Source: Plectrocnemia conspersa (Eukaryota; Arthropoda; Insecta; Trichoptera; Polycentropodidae). Taken from it: DNA of 64,000 nucleotides. The translations under genes were made by a program, and so were the position numbers. Under the pieces are notes generated by a model. The model saw nothing but the letters and a program-made list of their open reading frames with translations. It had not been told where the DNA came from and did not search any database. Positions within the stretch are counted from its first letter, which is position 1. The number at the start of each line of letters is the position of its first letter. Positions 23,471 to 35,244 of the stretch are shown piece by piece. The DNA lies in contig VTFK01000023.1 of assembly GCA_009617715.1 (NCBI GenBank), forward strand, positions 2,108,001 through 2,172,000, written 5' to 3'.

Positions 23471-24539
23471 ATATTTAATATACAAAACCCAGGATACTAG
23501 TAATATACAACTTATAAATACGGGGTGTTTAGATAGTTACTCTATTAATATATAATCTAGTGTAGAGGGAAAAAGAATCGCATGCAAATTGTATATCATA
23601 AAATATATAACAAATATTTTATAATAATTGTCTCTGCGTTGCTATTGCTGTAGTCTAAATCTTGAGTAAAACTCATGTCTTTTTTGTTATCTATTTAAAG
23701 CATGAGTGCTACTCGACTACCAATAACCGATAAAGCTGATGTGATGTAAATGGAATTGAATGCAATTAAATTACATTTATAAATTATTGTTTACTGTCAA
23801 TTAAATAAACTGTGTACCTAACAATCCATCGAAGCGACTTAAACAGTGTATTTTCTACATCTGTCACTGCAGACAGATCTACTTGTTGTGTTTGTCGTCC
23901 AGAATTTTCTTACTTGTTGTATTTGTCGTCCTTTTTTTTTATAGCGTAGTTTTCGTGTAAGTGTTTTTCATTAAATTTGTGCCATTTCATTAAACTATAC
24001 GCCATGACGTGTGATCTAGTTGAACTTATAACCCTTAAATAAAAACAATTAAAAGCATATGATATTCAGTTTATAAATAAATATATGTTAAATATATATT
24101 TTTATTACATTTTTAAGTTTTAAAAAATAATTCTTTTAAAATGTACGTTCATATACGTATCATATCGATACTGATATACGAATATATATTTTTTATATTT
24201 ATTAATCAATCAGAATAATGATAAGTATATCGCTCACCTATGACTGTTGCTATCTGGCTCTTTGTTACGTTGGTATTGCACATTGATATATTTAATGTCA
24301 GCTAGGAGGAGCTAGTCCGGTTCGTATAATCTTCTTACATATAATTGTTCTAGGCCGTCGCTTCCGCTCCTGGACACACTTATTTTAAAATTAATCATTT
24401 TCTACGTTTAAACTGTATCGCTTTGTATGAGTATATAATGATACACGTAAACAAATGAAATATATTAAATTATAATAATATAATAATAAATATAAAAATT
24501 GAATTTCAAAACGGTAATGAATTCTGTTGTTTCGACCAA
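23471..24539. other. AT-rich spacer
   Basis: A 19-base word, CTTGTTGTGTTTGTCGTCC, is repeated with one change about 35 bases later (23882-23932). Nothing else is recognisable. Confidence 0.4.
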
Positions 24540-24605
24540 TGAGAAATAAGCATTCAAATATAAAACAAGATGGCCGACAGTAACGTGACAACGGTTTTAA
24601 ACAAT
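24535..24605 (+). promoter_or_regulatory. Promoter-like block: CCAAT, TATAAA and an AAGATGGCC (YY1/Pho-like) element
   Basis: Within 60 bases the plus strand has CCAAT (24536), ATATAAAAC (about 24557-24565) and AAGATGGCCGAC (about 24567), which resembles the YY1/Pho downstream promoter element AAGATGGCGGC. Lies about 200 bases before the first coding exon at 24769 and fits a housekeeping-type promoter. Confidence 0.4.
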
Positions 24606-24768
24606 TTTGCTACGCGACGATAATTTTCATTATTTTGTCAGGTGCGTTGTTCGATTTCACTGTACATAAATATTCGGACTGCAAATTAACTAGGTATGTT
24701 TTAAACTATGAAAATGAAATATATACATAATGAGTGTAAAGATTATAAGAATACATTGATTAAACTAG

Positions 24769-24833
24769 ATGAACATCTTCGTAATGGAATCTTCAAATTT
24801 TGAATTCCCGTCGACGGACTCCGAGGCCGAAAA
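24769..24833 (+). CDS. First coding exon of an unidentified gene (donor AAAA|GTAAGT)
   Basis: ATG at 24769 opens a frame reading MNIFVMESSNFEFPSTDSEA... that runs 21 codons plus two bases into a perfect splice donor GTAAGT (24834-24839). The second in-frame ATG (24784, MESSNFEFPS) could be the real start. The exon is less AT-rich than its surroundings and follows the promoter-like block. I could not find the next exon with confidence in the following 12 kb. No family is recognisable from about 20 residues. It could be a short N-terminal exon of a gene extending out of the window, or a chance open frame. Confidence 0.45.
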
Positions 24834-24839
24834 GTAAGT

Positions 24840-27260
24840 TTTTCTTTTTACAATACATAAAAATTATCACTGCTTCTGATTTAATGCATATATTCGTTAG
24901 ATTTAACTGAATATAAAAACTCGAATTGCAAATAAATGTAATATTTGATATTTGGGGATACTATCTTTCACGACGATCGCGTGACAATGATTGTGATGTA
25001 GTCGGTTATTTAGCTGAAGTAGTTTGATTCCATTTTTGCATAGTCATCTTATTCCTCACTCATGGCTTCTCAAAAAATTGTAAACAATAAAAACTATGTA
25101 CAATAATTAAAATTTAAATAGAATACTGACAATGATATGACATAATAATTTGGTGAGGATGCAATTATTTTAATTTTTTAAATAATTTTATATTTGTCCT
25201 AAGATGTTAGTCATGGGCTCTCGGCTTTTTGATTTTTACACTTTTTGTGCCATATAGTGATAATATTTAGGGTAGTGAGTGAGTTGTTGTGTACACCAAG
25301 GTATATAAATAAAGTAAATTAAAACCATTATTGTATCAAAAAAAAATAGTTCCGAGCGACGATTCGCAATATATCATCCAACGGACAGCTTATAAATGTG
25401 TACTTTCTTGGATTGGATTTTTACAATGATTATAAATATGTGATTGCATACCTAGAATAATCGATAGCCAAAATATCTAAGTGTATGCTATTTTTAATTC
25501 CGATGTGGCAGAAATGTATCTACGTCATGATTTTTTATCAATTTTTCTTATGTGCAATCATTTCTACAATATTTTGGAACAGTCATATTCAGGATATTCA
25601 GTTACATCAAACTTATGTAGTATGTTCTTTATAAAAAGATGCTGACAGTGACTTCAACTTGTGATGATTCACTTTTTGTTTATATAATATATACCAATTC
25701 TACGTTGTCGTCATATAGGCCATCAAATTGTTTTATCATTGCTTCTGAAAAATTATTAAAAACAATAAGACCTTTATCAAGAGTTAAACATTGAACATAT
25801 TATAATCCATAAATTAAATTTAAACGACTACTGAAAAACAATAATAACTTAAGTTACCGTAGAGAATTAAACACGTAGATTAGCATCTCTTCTTCAACTT
25901 ATAAGTTGTACGTCATATTTTAATTGTTTGCCATATGTAAATGTTATTATATCTTTCATAGCTTCTGAAAATTAACTGTAAACGATATTATTGTATATAG
26001 TGAGTAAAATGTAACTTTTTGTTTACATGAGATTTTTCATTATTATTACTATTATAATATGTTTAATTAGCTTTGGTATGTATATCTTTAAATGCCAAAT
26101 CACTGCCATTTGTCTATTAATATTTTATCCTAGAAATTCGCTAGTAATTTTGTTAGAATAACCGTCATATATTATTCATATGCACACTGATAATTTAAAA
26201 TTTGCTTATATTATCTATAATTCCAAGTGCTACATCATTTTGAATCATCTTCAATTAACACTTTCTAAGAAAAATGTTGTGATTATAACATATTTCACTG
26301 TTTATTTAATTGCACTAAACTGTGCGACATGCGCTTGATAGATGACAGAAGATTTGTCATATGTAAGCAAATTTGACAGTTAAGAGAAATCCCAGTTTTG
26401 GCGCGTTTGAGAACGAACTACGCAATTGATTGTATCGATTCAAATTGTAAAACACTTGATATGTAAAAAAATTATCAAGTTCTAAAAAAATATTTTTATA
26501 ACTTAGGAAAATATGTTAAATTTATAAGGGATTTTAAATATAATATAAATAGTGTAGAATTGTATTGGCTTCTCCATATTTCTTATAGAATTTTTAGAAT
26601 TTTACTTAAAAATACATTTTCAACAAAAAGGGGGCAAAGTCTCAAAATAAGTACTATTCGCGTTGTCACAATGACAGAAAATAGTAGAGAATTAAATTCT
26701 TGTCCAAGCTTTTGTATTTCTTTAGCAAATTCGATGGATTTTCTATTGTTAACTTTGGAAAATGTACCATATTATTGGATTCCACAGTTGACGATTCCAC
26801 AATGTAAGTTTAGTTTCAAAAGCTCTTATATTATCAAACATTTGATTTATCAGTTTATTTGGTCCTTGAAGGTCTACATTTAAATTATTCGAATTTGTGA
26901 AATATCAACACATTTATCATTAAATCCCGAAAAAAGTATTCTTTCATCTCTAAAAGCAATTTATTTCGTTTTTAAAATCGTACATTTTATCGCAACTTAG
27001 CAAATATTGTCGCCTACGGTGTTTTTTGTCTTCCGGTGGTATATTGTTTCCCGTGACCTTTTCGTAACAAAGAAATCATTCAATGTACCGGAGAATGTTA
27101 TTTATGTGAAACCGTTTTTATTAGTCGTAACGAGGGATTTTGTGTGGTCCCATCTTTTACACTATTGTCTAGTTTATCCTTATTGCTGAATGATCATTTT
27201 TACTCACAGTCATTAACGCGAGTTTCAATAATAAGATCCCTCACAATAGTATACTTATAT
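24840..27260. other. AT-rich spacer or intron with three diverged copies of a short repeat
   Basis: The pattern TCAT.GCTTCTGAAAAATT..TAAACAATAA appears at about 25061, 25737 and 25958. An open frame ending at 26883 has a GTAAGT at 26804 but no acceptor or domain to support it as an exon. Confidence 0.35.
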
Positions 27261-27261
27261 A

Positions 27262-27325
27262 TAATAGTCTCGGCGGGTCTCAGAGCAACTGCTCGCGGGC
27301 CGTATGCGGCTCGCGGGCCTCGGGT
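27262..27325. repeat. Short GC-rich repeat-like block
   Basis: GCTCGCGGGCC occurs twice around GTATGCGG, in an otherwise AT-rich setting. Looks like the end of a transposon-derived repeat, but no partner terminus was found. Confidence 0.25.
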
Positions 27326-27859
27326 TAATCCTCATTTAGATTTTTCAAAACAAATACAATTTTTTACTAGTTCTTTTAAATCGAATTAATTTCTGAAGTT
27401 GTTAGTTTTAGTGGCAATAGAGTTACTGCTATTTTGGACATGTGAGATGTTTATATCATATATATCGAAATGTATGGTGCAAAGTAATGTATTAACTTAA
27501 GTAGTTGGTCAATTTACATTAGGAGAATCTATTTATATATGTAGATAGTTATCAATAGAATTATATAATCTTAATCAAGTTTTATTTATCATTACTTAAT
27601 GTATTATGCGCTTACTTAGATGTTTATTTTATAAATATTTGTTCTTAAATCTATAGACTGTGCAAAAAGTTGGTTTTATAATGGTAAAATAATCTTTTAC
27701 GGACTTAGTAAAATTCTTTAGATCTTTAGGTATATTTAATTTAGGTACTGAAATAAATACATTATTAAGTAAATCTAAAATATTGTATCAGTTATCTGTC
27801 ATTTATTATTTAAGTGAAAAAAACATATTTTTAATATATATTTGTTTTAATAAAAAATG

Positions 27860-28250
27860 TAGTGCTTCCTAATCGTATTACGCGCGGGCACATCCGACGG
27901 ATCTGCCTGTCGCGGGAGCCTGGCGGACAAATCCGATCGTGTGTGGTGAGAAAAGACACAGATTTGTTTGTCCGCTGTCCGTGCTCAAAAGTAACGGATC
28001 GGACACGGCAAATCCGAGCACCACGTTTGAACTTGTATGAGCTTTTTATTTGTCCATTCTTAAAAAAAAAATCCAAACAGATAAAAGCGCTACATAGTAT
28101 AGGAAGTTTTTGGTCTTTTGAAAAAGACATCAGATAACCGTTGTTATTATTATTATAAAAACTGATGTCGGAGTTCAGACAGTTTGCGTGTTTGGCGAAG
28201 CTCGGACAGATCTGTCCTGGTGTCCGTCGGACATATCTGTGCGTGTGTGC
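27860..28250. repeat. GC-rich TCCGA-word element, MITE-like
   Basis: Both edges are rich in GGACA.ATC..TCCGA words, and the outer parts are roughly inverted to each other (CACATCCGACGGA on the left; TCCGTCGGACATATCTGTG on the right). Overlapping open frames on both strands reflect this symmetry and are not genes. Superfamily unknown. Confidence 0.35.
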
Positions 28251-28259
28251 TTACTATTA

Positions 28260-30150
28260 TAGTATAATCGTCACTTAATTTTCATAACACACTAACCTCA
28301 CTTTTTTTACTCGAATAAAAAGTTATTTTGAACTAAGTTAAAGTTTTACATCATCCTGTACAGGATAAACTTACATTGAAATAAATAGCAATAATCTGAT
28401 ATGAGTGTTGCATGACCTCCCATTGCGTTGTTTATATTATATAAATTAGGCTGCTACTCGTTTGTCGATATTTGACTATGATAAAAAAAATAGTGTGTGA
28501 ACCTTTTTAAGTGAGTGTGAACTGTAACTAACGTTGCGATTAATCATTACGTTTTTTACATAAATACATGTCAATATAAAGATTAATTGAAGTTTATTAG
28601 TATATGATTATAATGTAATTAGTCATATTAGTATTATGAATTATATTTTTAACTTAAAATGCTTACATATTAATAGCTGATTTATTACTGATAAAAATCA
28701 ATATTGCTTTTAAAAATTAAATAATCATTAAATCATATCTAGTGACCTTTTACGTTCAAGTGCCTAACGTTTTAAAAGTGCCAAAAAAATACTGGTGCTA
28801 TCTAAAAAGCGTAAAAATTAAAAACATACATCCTGTAATACGTATCAACAAAAAAACGTTGAAACCCAAACACACATATACTTATCTCAGGGTTCCACAA
28901 ATTAAGCTACCGGTCCTTTCTCTCACAACTCGAACCGTGTCGATACAAAAAAAGCAACATAAATAATCGAATTACACACAAACGCACACATCGCAACACA
29001 AACGATTATTTATTACCAAAATTAATTTGATTATAATAAATTACGAGTTGTCAATATAAAACGGCGCATTAAATAAATGACCCGCGCTTATAATGTGTAC
29101 GTTCAATAGTCATTTGTAGGCCCCCAGCTGAGAGGTCCGACAAACTGTTGAGTATAACTGTGTCGGGTATGTGCAAACGTGGCACTATTTTTATTTTTCC
29201 ATAACCGATGGCGTGTGTGTGTTACGTTATGTGTATAAAGCCTATACGATTTATGCTAAGGATGTGTTTAAAACACGGATTGCATACTCACAAACTTTAG
29301 ATAGTATTAGATTTTTTCAATTTGCTGCAATGCAAGAAAATAAGATTAATTGAATTTCATATTTATAACTGATACACTTACACTTTCATCTGAATACATA
29401 TGTTTTGTAATATTAGAATATAAATATACGCAAAATAATAAATATAGTTAATATTTGCTTTTCTAATGCTTTCTTAAAATTGTTGATTTATATATATAAA
29501 TATTTATACTTTGAGATGTAAAAATATAAAACCTTTTTGTATATTTATTTTTATATTTAATATTTTATTATATATGTGCTATATAATGGATGTTTTGAGG
29601 CCAAAGAAGCGTGACTTTTCAGTTGGTAACAGTTTATTTAAAATAGCATATATATGTGGAAATGTAGCTGTCGATAATAGTGTTAAGTCGTAATAGCTGG
29701 TCTCGAAAATCGGAGAGTGTCGGCTGTAATATGTTATTAGTCAGCGAAGTCATGATGTGTTCTTGTGATGATGCTGGACAATCTGCTGATTTGATTCCAA
29801 AGAGCTGTTGTGTTTGAGTGTCTTTCTCCGTCCCTCTGCTTTCTAGTGACAGTGTCACGTCTTTTATATTGCTAATTCGAGACAGCTCTGATAAGCCGCA
29901 GATGAAGGTTATGATAAAGCAATTGCATCACTTCTAAAACCCTACCCACGAAATATATTTACGCCTTAAGTGAAACTTCCAGCTGGCCACTTTCGGCGAT
30001 TGCCTGCAATGGTGTAAATGACAATAATACTTTTCACGCAAGGTAGAACGCATTGTCTATCGCATTTATTTTTAACAAAAAATATCAACGTCTAGAGACG
30101 GAAGTGTTTGATAGGTGGTCTGTGAAATATTATTAATTATAACAACCATT
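28260..30150. other. AT-rich spacer with a GC-richer patch at about 29.63-29.90 kb
   Basis: The patch supports a minus-strand open frame of 74 codons (29634-29858) reading MTLSLESRGTEKDTQTQQLF at its start, with no domain and no good splice donor. It is a possible but unsupported exon. Otherwise nothing. Confidence 0.3.
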
Positions 30151-30164
30151 GTTTCGTCCCGAGC

Positions 30165-30429
30165 CAGTGGCGTAGCTAGGGTATGTGCCGCCCGGGGTTA
30201 TTCTTAAAATTGCGGCCCCCCCTAATTTTTTAAACATTTTTTTGCAGGGTCATAAAATCAGCATTTCTTTAAATAATAAATTGGTTATTGTTAAGCTCTT
30301 GCTATTCGTAGATTTACATAAATTTTAGTTTATTCAGGGTTAAGAACCACACTAGACGATTCCATCGCGAATTTGCCGCACCCAAGCAAGTGCCGCCCGA
30401 GGCGGCCCGCCTCCATAGCTACGCCACTG
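30165..30429. mobile_element. hAT MITE, 265 bp, copy 2, perfect 8-bp target duplication
   Basis: Same termini as copy 1 (CAGTGGCGTAGCTA / TAGCTACGCCACTG) and a closely similar interior, flanked by TCCCGAGC at 30157-30164 and 30430-30437. Different target sequence from copy 1, so it is an independent insertion. Confidence 0.92.
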
Positions 30430-31084
30430 TCCCGAGCTCTCTATTCCATTGTTAAGGCTTTACTTTCGAGACGAGTTGGTATTCTTTTAATGTTCAAAAC
30501 GGTGCAGGTGATTGGAGCTCCCACAGATGTTTTTCTATAGTTATTTTGAATTATTTTTTAACTAAAAAATCATTAAATATTTTTTGTTATTTATTTTTTA
30601 TTTGTTTCTCAATAATTTGAGAAACAAATAAAAATGAACAGATTGATATTTTTCTATAGGTCAGTTTTTATTAGGTCAATAATTTACTTTATATGATTAA
30701 GAGTTGTATTAGTACACATATGTACATAAAGTATAAAAATGTTTATAGATATAAGGCTAAGGCTAAGGCCTGTCATTTTTTAAGATAACATTTTCAGGTA
30801 AAGAATAAAAAATATAATAAAATAGATATATAGTGCTGAGCTAGCTCTAGATTTATTTTATAGTTATATATTATTAATAATATTTTTAGAGATACAGTAA
30901 TAAATTCGCAATGAATATATTATATAGTTAATTTCATATTAATTAATGCCAAATTAGTTTCGTAATATACATTTTATGACCAAATAATTTGACCAAATTA
31001 ATGGAACCAATGATCAGTATCTAGGATATCAGAATTAATGATTAATATGTGTTTATAATTCCAATCGATTATCACTATTTAGGT

Positions 31085-31150
31085 TTTCCTAGATTTTCCT
31101 TATCTCACAGATAAAAATTGTGATGAACAATAAAAATAAAATCATGCTAG
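31085..31150 (+). repeat. Dispersed repeat, copy 2 (TTTTCCTTATCTCACAGATA)
   Basis: Diverged copy of the repeat at 20876 and 31805; ends near GCTAGGCC. A second short shared block (ATATATGTCACTGAT...TACTTACTAAGTAGTTG, 31180-31230) also occurs at 4235-4310. Confidence 0.4.
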
Positions 31151-31804
31151 GCCGTGCATAATGCAAAATTTATTAAATATATGTCACTGATATAAATAGT
31201 GTAGTGTCTCACTACTTACTAAGTAGTTGCTGTTTGTGTTTACCCCATTGTAACGCATTGGGCTAAATAACGCATGTCATGTTGTATCGAAAGACTTGAT
31301 ACTAAAAAATATTATATGTTATTTTTAAATTTAATAATTAATTATATTTTAACCGATTGTTTCTATTTTATACAAATACTACATATTATTATTCTAATAG
31401 TGTTTTATATATGTATTATATGTAATAATAAAATAAGTACTTTTAATGTTGGTAACATTAATTTATACCATTTAATTTCTTGCCATTTTAAAATATTTTT
31501 TGGCATAAGATTCACGTATGTACACGTTGATTTTGTTTTAAAACTTCCGCTGAAATCTGATAATCGTAAGCCCAATGTGTTACAATGGAGTAAATCTTAT
31601 TAATGAATATCTTACTGTTTAAAAGTAAAACAATTTATATGTTCAATAATAATATTTTTTCAAGCAATCTATTCTGATATTTAGCCTTTTTATAAGTACA
31701 TACATTATTTCCAGTTTTCAATGATTATAAAATCTATAATCATTATCATAATATAGGTGTGATAAATCACTTTTATTTCATTTCAACACAGATTAAGTTT
31801 TTTT

Positions 31805-31870
31805 CTCAGATTTTCCTTATCTCGCGGATGAATATCGTAATAAATAATTCAAAACGAGCTAGGTCTAGGT
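31805..31870 (+). repeat. Dispersed repeat, copy 3 (GATTTTCCTTATCTCGCGGA)
   Basis: Best preserved of the three copies; followed by TGAATATCGT and GAGCTAGGTC, as at 20876 and 31085. Confidence 0.4.
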
Positions 31871-32289
31871 AAAAAAAGAGCATTTAATTTGTTGCCAAAT
31901 ATAAGTATTTTATCAGCGTACTTTATCCATTTTTTATAGTTAGAATATATGTTTCACATCATTCATTATATAGTTTTTTCCCATCTCTCTTACTCTATTA
32001 TTGTTTATATATATATATTACCTTTATTTTTACATAAATATAAGCTGCAAATAATAAAACTACGTCAATCTTCAGTGACGTAGGAAACAGCAAATGAATA
32101 TGAGGATCAACATGGGTAGTTGAAATCTTGTGTAAAATAAAAATACATAGATAAATTGTAGTGAAAATCTGAAAATACAATTCGTAACATTTACAAATAA
32201 TTAGGATTTGTTGCTCACGTCAAAATTCAATAAAAATAACCCTTACGCGTGTTTATCTTACCCATATCCTTTTAGATTTATTTTAACGC

Positions 32290-32640
32290 CACAGAATCAC
32301 CCATATTAATACCTGGTCGAGTGTTAAGCTTATCACGAATGTTGAATTGATTTTTTTTCTTCATTTTCATATCACACAATATGATTCATGGATATGCGCG
32401 AGTGTGAATAAACGAACGTATTTGTGTACTTATTGCCTAAGCGTCCGACCATATGCTCGGATGTTCTTTCCACTAAATACCCTTGTCGTCCATTATAGCT
32501 ATAATGTTATTCCGTTTCGGACAGAAAGGGGTAATAATTCACTCCTCGTTTCAAACATAATAATACATGATAAATATTATTATATCTCGCCGGGCGTAGA
32601 ACGCGATACATGACCAACCGTCCGGGGACCGGAGAAAGGG
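32290..32640. promoter_or_regulatory. GC-richer island of unknown function
   Basis: Less AT-rich than its flanks; a plus-strand open frame of about 88 codons crosses it without domain or splice support. Possible conserved non-coding element. Confidence 0.15.
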
Positions 32641-32929
32641 TTGAAATACGACGAAATCATATTTTAACACGAGGTGTTATTCGATTTTCATAAATTGTAA
32701 TATAATACAATACAAACTGTGGATGTATTGAAATATAAAAACAATATGTTATAATATCAAAGCGGTGTACTACCCTAAAACAATCAATATAAACGTGATT
32801 TATATTGATTTATTTTATTTTTAAAATGCATATTTAATTCCATATTAATAAATATGAATACCATACATTCTAGTACTAAGAGCCGAAAATAGGCATTGAA
32901 ACCGCGGAGTCAATAGCGTAATTTATAGG

Positions 32930-33216
32930 CAAGGTCGAAATAGCGTAGTCTGTAAGATCTAGACTAGTAATACAGAGGTTGTGGGCTCGATCAACAACAG
33001 TAGACTCGAACTTTTATTTATAAAAATGCGCTATTATTAAAAATCGGCCTCAGCTGTTAATTATAAATTAAAATACACATATTAATTTATAATTATTTAT
33101 ATAAACATAAGGAATCGATTCCCAGAATAAAAATTCTGATGGTTAATACTTACATTATGTCTGACTAATTTACTCAGTCTGTGTACAAAAAAGATTAACT
33201 AATAAATAAATAAAAT
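32930..33216 (+). mobile_element. tRNA-derived SINE
   Basis: A tRNA-like head carries an A-box-like TAGCGTAGTCTG (32941-32952) and a B-box-like GGTTGTGGGCTCGATCAAC (about 32978-32996) at normal spacing for an internal Pol III promoter. It is followed by an unrelated body and a TAAATAAATAAA tail (33201-33214). This is the usual SINE layout. The cloverleaf is not intact, so this is not a functional tRNA gene. Confidence 0.65.
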
Positions 33217-33374
33217 ATTTCACCTATTTTAATATTAAAATTTAAATGAATTTTAATGCGAAAAATAATAATATTAACCAATAAGAAATTATCTCATAAA
33301 ATTGGATCTTTTGTATCTATGTGTATTTCGATGATAATTTTGTGGATATTGGACTAATGATATGACGCTAAAAT

Positions 33375-33970
33375 CTTCTATGCAGCGCAATACACGCGTT
33401 TACAACACCCGAAGGCAAACCTATAAAAAAACCTATTTAATAGATTGTTACATGGTTCACGCCAGACTGTACCGCACAATAGTGATTTGTCCTGCGCCCC
33501 ACATAAACATTTAAATGTTCCGCAGGTAAAAAATAACAGATTTTCCCTGTAAAATAATAAAATAATGCTATAAAAAGTGATGGATACTGTTATGAAATTT
33601 ATTTCCGTCCTAATTTGCACTAAGGTGACCAGATTTTGAAAATATCGTAAATTGGCGTATGCCCTATTGTCCACTCTGTGTCCAAACGTTCAAAGTGTGC
33701 GCGCCGAAGCTTACGCCATGAGAAGTTGATATTTTTTAGCCCCTGTGCTTCATGAGACGTATTTAAAATTTGTAAAGAATGTATGTTCAATATTTCAACC
33801 AGCGCTAAAAAATTCCAATGTAGTAAATGTTTATATTATGAATAATGTAAGGCAGTACTTGATTAAGCATAAGAATAAATTATATTATCTAAGGTGACGT
33901 CCTATTTTAAGTAGAATTGTCCTTCTTCATTTTCCTCGAACAAAAATGTTCAAGGTGACCCTTTTTTATT
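33375..33970. repeat. Probable decayed repeat region with three AAGGTGAC words
   Basis: AAGGTGACC/AAGGTGACG/AAGGTGACC occur at about 33623, 33890 and 33952, suggestive of repeated element ends. A minus-strand frame of 98 codons (33378-33674) has no recognised domain and is probably repeat-derived. Confidence 0.25.
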
Positions 33971-33999
33971 TCCTGCAGCATCCTTAAGTGAACAAAAAT

Positions 34000-34165
34000 T
34001 TCCGAAATTACCTATTTTTAGCCCTTTGAATTTGGCCAGAAAAAATTGTCATTTAATGAAATTATATGAATCTTAATTAAATTTAAATATAAAAAAACGA
34101 CTACTAACTGACAATTTTGTCGCCCTCCCTTCTCCCCTTGAAAAACCTGAAATGACGTCCCTGAT
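34000..34165. repeat. Dispersed CCCTCTCCCC/TTTGGCCAG repeat, reverse copy
   Basis: TTTGAATTTGGCCAG...CGACTACTAACTGACAATTTTGTCGCCCTCCC is the reverse of the 21.5- and 60.9-kb copies and ends in AAATGACGTCCCTGAT. Confidence 0.5.
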
Positions 34166-34169
34166 TCTA

Positions 34170-34775
34170 AATCATAAATTTTCGGGTTTTCCCTTATATA
34201 AAATTTAAAAAAATTGATTCGAATCTATCGCGAAAATATTTTTTAAAATATGTCATTTTAGTTAATTTATATCGAAATACATGTTCACCGGTAGACATAT
34301 TTATTTATATTTTTACTAGTGAAAATATAATTTATCTGAGAGATGTTGTTGAAATTATATGATTTCAACTTCCCCATACAAAGTTATATATATTATGCAT
34401 TTTGTATACTTATCACTATTTATATACATGCGATGTATAAATGTTACAGTAAATGTGTATTTTTTAGTGAAGTTATATTTTCAATAGTGAAGTCCAAATA
34501 CATTTTAAGCAGTAGATACATATTTCCACTAGCAAAAATATTATTTAACTAATAGGCGCTGATGAAATTATATGCTACTCTAAAATGCATATAAAACTCA
34601 ATTTAACAGTTGCAAAAAGTCAAATTAAGATTCAAACCTAAGAACTTTTGATATGAGAGTATTGGACAAAGCGTATTCAAACCGAATTTTGGTCAATAGG
34701 AAGGCGCAAAAACAATTATCACTTCTCAGAAGTCAAAAATTCACGTCAAAAGCGTGTTAAATTTACAATTATTAT
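34170..34775 (+). repeat. Composite ~0.9-kb repeat family, copy 1 (truncated)
   Basis: From AAAATATTTTTTAAAATATG to CACGTCAAAAGC this matches the order of the 50.05-50.76 kb copy: TTTTTAGTGAAGTTATAT, TAATAGGCGCT, CTCTAAAATG.ATA, CAATTTAACAGTTGC, then the left arm of the hairpin (CCGAATTTTGGTCAATAGG, TTATCACTTCTCAGAAG). The right arm is missing. The open frame inside it has a diverged counterpart in the 50-kb copy and is repeat sequence, not a gene. Confidence 0.7.
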
Positions 34776-34849
34776 TAAATTATCAATGTTAAATTTACTA
34801 TTCATAATTAATTTATTTTATTAAAAATAAAAAAATAATATATAGTCAG

Positions 34850-35240
34850 TTTACGGTTAAGTATGATGAACGAGCCCGGTTTTTAATCCCCATTAGATTT
34901 GGTCTCGTTTGTTTAATATGAGCATTATACGCATGTGGCCGGTGTGAATAGAACGATTTTTAATATTACCACGTGAAATGAGCTACAGGTAGCCTGAACC
35001 CGTCACGGGTCTATTCACTCGGGCTTATTTATTCGCGCATAAAACATCGATAAACGATTGTATTCGGTTACGGACCGGTCCCCTATATCGAGTGACACGT
35101 TTTTATCTCGAGTTAAGTAGGTGTCCCTCGTAAACCTTAACACGAATTTCGAACTTGCCGGGAATGCGAAGGGAATTCCGAATATATCCCACAATCTGTT
35201 CGAATGATGGATATCCATCGAGTTTTACAATGAGTGATCG
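34850..35240. promoter_or_regulatory. GC-richer island with TAATCCCCATTAG
   Basis: Compositional outlier containing TAATCC and ATTAG homeodomain-type cores, CACGTG (about 34972) and CATCGATAAACGATTG. A minus-strand frame (35015-35218) has no supporting features. Possible regulatory element. Confidence 0.2.
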
Positions 35241-35244
35241 CCGA

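Noticed and set aside
26560..26883. Plus-strand 107-codon frame with GTAAGT at 26804
   Set aside because: No acceptor, start context or domain; GTAAGT is expected several times by chance in this much sequence.
27831..28137. Overlapping ~95-codon frames on both strands
   Set aside because: Produced by a GC-rich repeat-like block with symmetric TCCGA words, not by coding sequence.
32930..33000. Functional tRNA gene
   Set aside because: A- and B-box-like words are present, but the acceptor and anticodon stems do not form and a SINE body and tail follow.
34343..34552. Plus-strand frame MLLKLYDFNF...
   Set aside because: Lies within the composite repeat; the 50.17-kb copy has a diverged version, but both consist of AT-rich repeat sequence with no sign of coding constraint.
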